Source of the DNA: Verrucomicrobiota bacterium
GTDB taxonomy: Bacteria > Verrucomicrobiota > Verrucomicrobiia > Opitutales > Opitutaceae
Length of the DNA stretch: 64,000 nucleotides
Reading direction: 5' to 3'
Assembly (NCBI GenBank): GCA_018239845.1
Contig: JAFEGO010000054.1
Location: 85,580-149,579, forward strand
Shown: positions 63,237 to 64,000 of the stretch, piece after piece
How the letters are laid out: each line of letters begins with the position of its first letter
Numbering within the stretch: the first letter of the stretch is position 1
The notes under the pieces: model-generated
What the model saw: the letters and a program-made list of their open reading frames with translations, nothing else
Told to the model about the DNA's origin: nothing
Database searches by the model: none
Made by a program: the position numbers and the translations under genes

Positions 63237-63650
63237 ATGACCAAGTCCAGCAGCTCCAGCAGCAGCATCAGTCCCTTTCCCAAGCCTCCGCGCGTCGCGG
63301 TGATCGACGATCATCAGCCTACCCGCGTGGCGATATGCCGGGTGCTGGAGGGCAGCGGCTACACGGCCTGCCACTTCGGATCGGTGGCGGACTTCATCAG
63401 CTCCAACGAGAAGTCGATGATCGCCTGCCTGATCTCGGACGTGCGCATGCCGGGCATCGACGGCGTGACGCTGTATGAGGGGCTCCAGCACACAAACTTC
63501 ACGTTTCCGGTGATCTTTTGCACCGGGCTGGAGATCGACGAACGGCTCAACCGGGCGCTCGACAAGGGCGTGGCGGCGTTGCTCAAGAAACCGGTCAGCC
63601 CGGAGGCGTTGCTCAAGGCGGTCGGGGACGCGTGCGCGCCGCGGCGGTGA
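63237..63650 (+). CDS. Stand-alone response regulator receiver protein
   Basis: With the ATG at 63237 the product has 137 residues: a Ser-rich tail (SSSSSSS) and one receiver domain. Acidic pair Asp24-Asp25 (VAVIDDHQ), phospho-acceptor Asp68 (CLISDVRMPG), Thr96 (FCTG) and Lys118 (LLKKPVSP) are all present, so it should be phosphorylated. There is no output domain and no histidine kinase nearby, so it acts as a CheY/FixJ-N-type single-domain regulator or phosphorelay. A GTG at 63213 would add eight residues. Confidence 0.9.
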   Translation: MTKSSSSSSSISPFPKPPRVAVIDDHQPTRVAICRVLEGSGYTACHFGSVADFISSNEKSMIACLISDVRMPGIDGVTLYEGLQHTNFTFPVIFCTGLEIDERLNRALDKGVAALLKKPVSPEALLKAVGDACAPRR

Positions 63651-63656
63651 GGCGGC

Positions 63657-63821
63657 TCAGAACAGCGAGTAGATAAACGGAGAGATGCTGGAGACGGTGG
63701 CGACCAGCACGCCGATGATCAGGAGGGTGAGGACGATCGGGATCAGCCACCAGACCTTGCGCTCGCGCGCAAAGGCCCAGAATTCGCGCAGGAGACGGGA
63801 GAGGCTTTTCAGGGATCTCAT
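63657..63821 (-). CDS. DUF5989-family membrane microprotein
   Basis: A 54-residue protein read from the ATG at 63821. It starts MRSLKSLSRLLREFWAFARE, has RKVWW, one TM helix (LIPIVLTLLIIGVLVATV) and ends SPFIYSLF. The WxFxRERKxWWLxPI pattern and the C-terminal PFIYxLF are the hallmark of DUF5989 as I remember it. Such proteins are encoded beside NodU-type carbamoyltransferases, and here the end of one lies just upstream. The function is unknown. Confidence 0.85.
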   Translation of the reverse strand: MRSLKSLSRLLREFWAFARERKVWWLIPIVLTLLIIGVLVATVSSISPFIYSLF

Positions 63822-63875
63822 GAAAGGGGAAATTCGCTACGGGAGGAACCGGGGGTTGGCAATCGCGCGCCGGGA

Positions 63876-64000
63876 TCAGTCCGGGGCGAAGGTGCGCGAC
63901 TCGCCGCTGTGCTGGAAGGCCGGGGGCAGCTCGCGCTTTTCCAGGAAGTAGGAGCCGAGCACGAGGCAATCCATCTCCGTCGCGAGGAAGCCGGCGATCG
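63876..64000 (-). CDS. Carbamoyltransferase C-terminus (5' part outside window)
   Basis: The last 41 codons are visible, reading IAGFLATEMDCLVLGSYFLE and ending EKRELPPAFQHSGESRTFAP-D. The TEMDxLVLGxYxLEK ending is typical of NodU/CmcH/TobZ carbamoyltransferases, which transfer carbamoyl from carbamoyl phosphate to a hydroxyl of a sugar or natural product. It is followed 54 bp later by the DUF5989 gene on the same strand, the usual pairing. No intervening SxtJ-like gene is present. Confidence 0.75.
   Translation of the reverse strand, partial: IAGFLATEMDCLVLGSYFLEKRELPPAFQHSGESRTFAPD

Overview
The window is high-GC DNA with very dense, mostly well-packed genes. It looks like a chromosome segment of a Verrucomicrobiota bacterium, most likely Opitutaceae-like. 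Reasons: PEP-CTERM proteins, delta-60 repeat and MBG/Ig-type secreted giants, an ExbB-ExbD-TonB set, a one-sulfatase module, a DUF5989/carbamoyltransferase pair, and many small palindromic intergenic repeats. The taxonomic call is inference from gene content only.

Layout. 1-4.9 kb: 5' part of a giant secreted delta-60 repeat protein (minus strand, runs off the left edge). 5.4-11 kb: Gfo/Idh/MocA oxidoreductase, two overlapping membrane proteases (M50 and CPBP), a ferritin-like protein, an unknown protein and an HtrA-like protease. 11.3-17.9 kb: a cofactor cluster coaX-nadA-nadC-nadB (CoA and de novo NAD synthesis), followed by a VOC protein, a sulfatase and a small unknown protein. 18-47.4 kb: a minus-strand surface/secretion locus. 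Reading in transcription order it holds a TPR membrane protein, a PBP-like exported protein, a PEP-CTERM protein, then a nine-gene, almost gapless run: TpsB transporter, ExbB fused to DUF2341-LamG, ExbD, TonB-like protein, putative porin, coiled-coil protein, a 3,824-residue filamentous-haemagglutinin-type TpsA, a small membrane protein and a 1,979-residue Ig/MBG repeat protein. 47.7-52.3 kb: histone-H1-like protein, M14 carboxypeptidase, and two divergent polyphosphate kinase 2 enzymes.

52.7-58.4 kb is a visibly less GC-rich accessory island. It carries an intact type III CBASS anti-phage operon (TRIP13-like ATPase, two small HORMA-type/accessory proteins, a CD-NTase and a NucC-like endonuclease). 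Divergent to it is a three-gene operon of a sigma-factor-like protein, an unknown protein and an ImmA/IrrE metallopeptidase, which I interpret as a control module comparable in role to CapH/CapP. An operator-like palindrome lies between the two operons. Next to the island is a truncated copy of the 3' end of the downstream glycosidase gene.

58.6-64 kb: a PEP-CTERM autotransporter-like protein, a clan-D type glycosidase, a stand-alone response regulator, a DUF5989 microprotein and the 3' end of a carbamoyltransferase, interspersed with three copies of a ~77-bp double-palindrome (BIME-like) repeat.

The two systems most worth attention are the CBASS island with its unusual gene order and sigma/protease control genes, and the 25-kb operon that joins two-partner secretion to its own ExbB-ExbD-TonB energising set.
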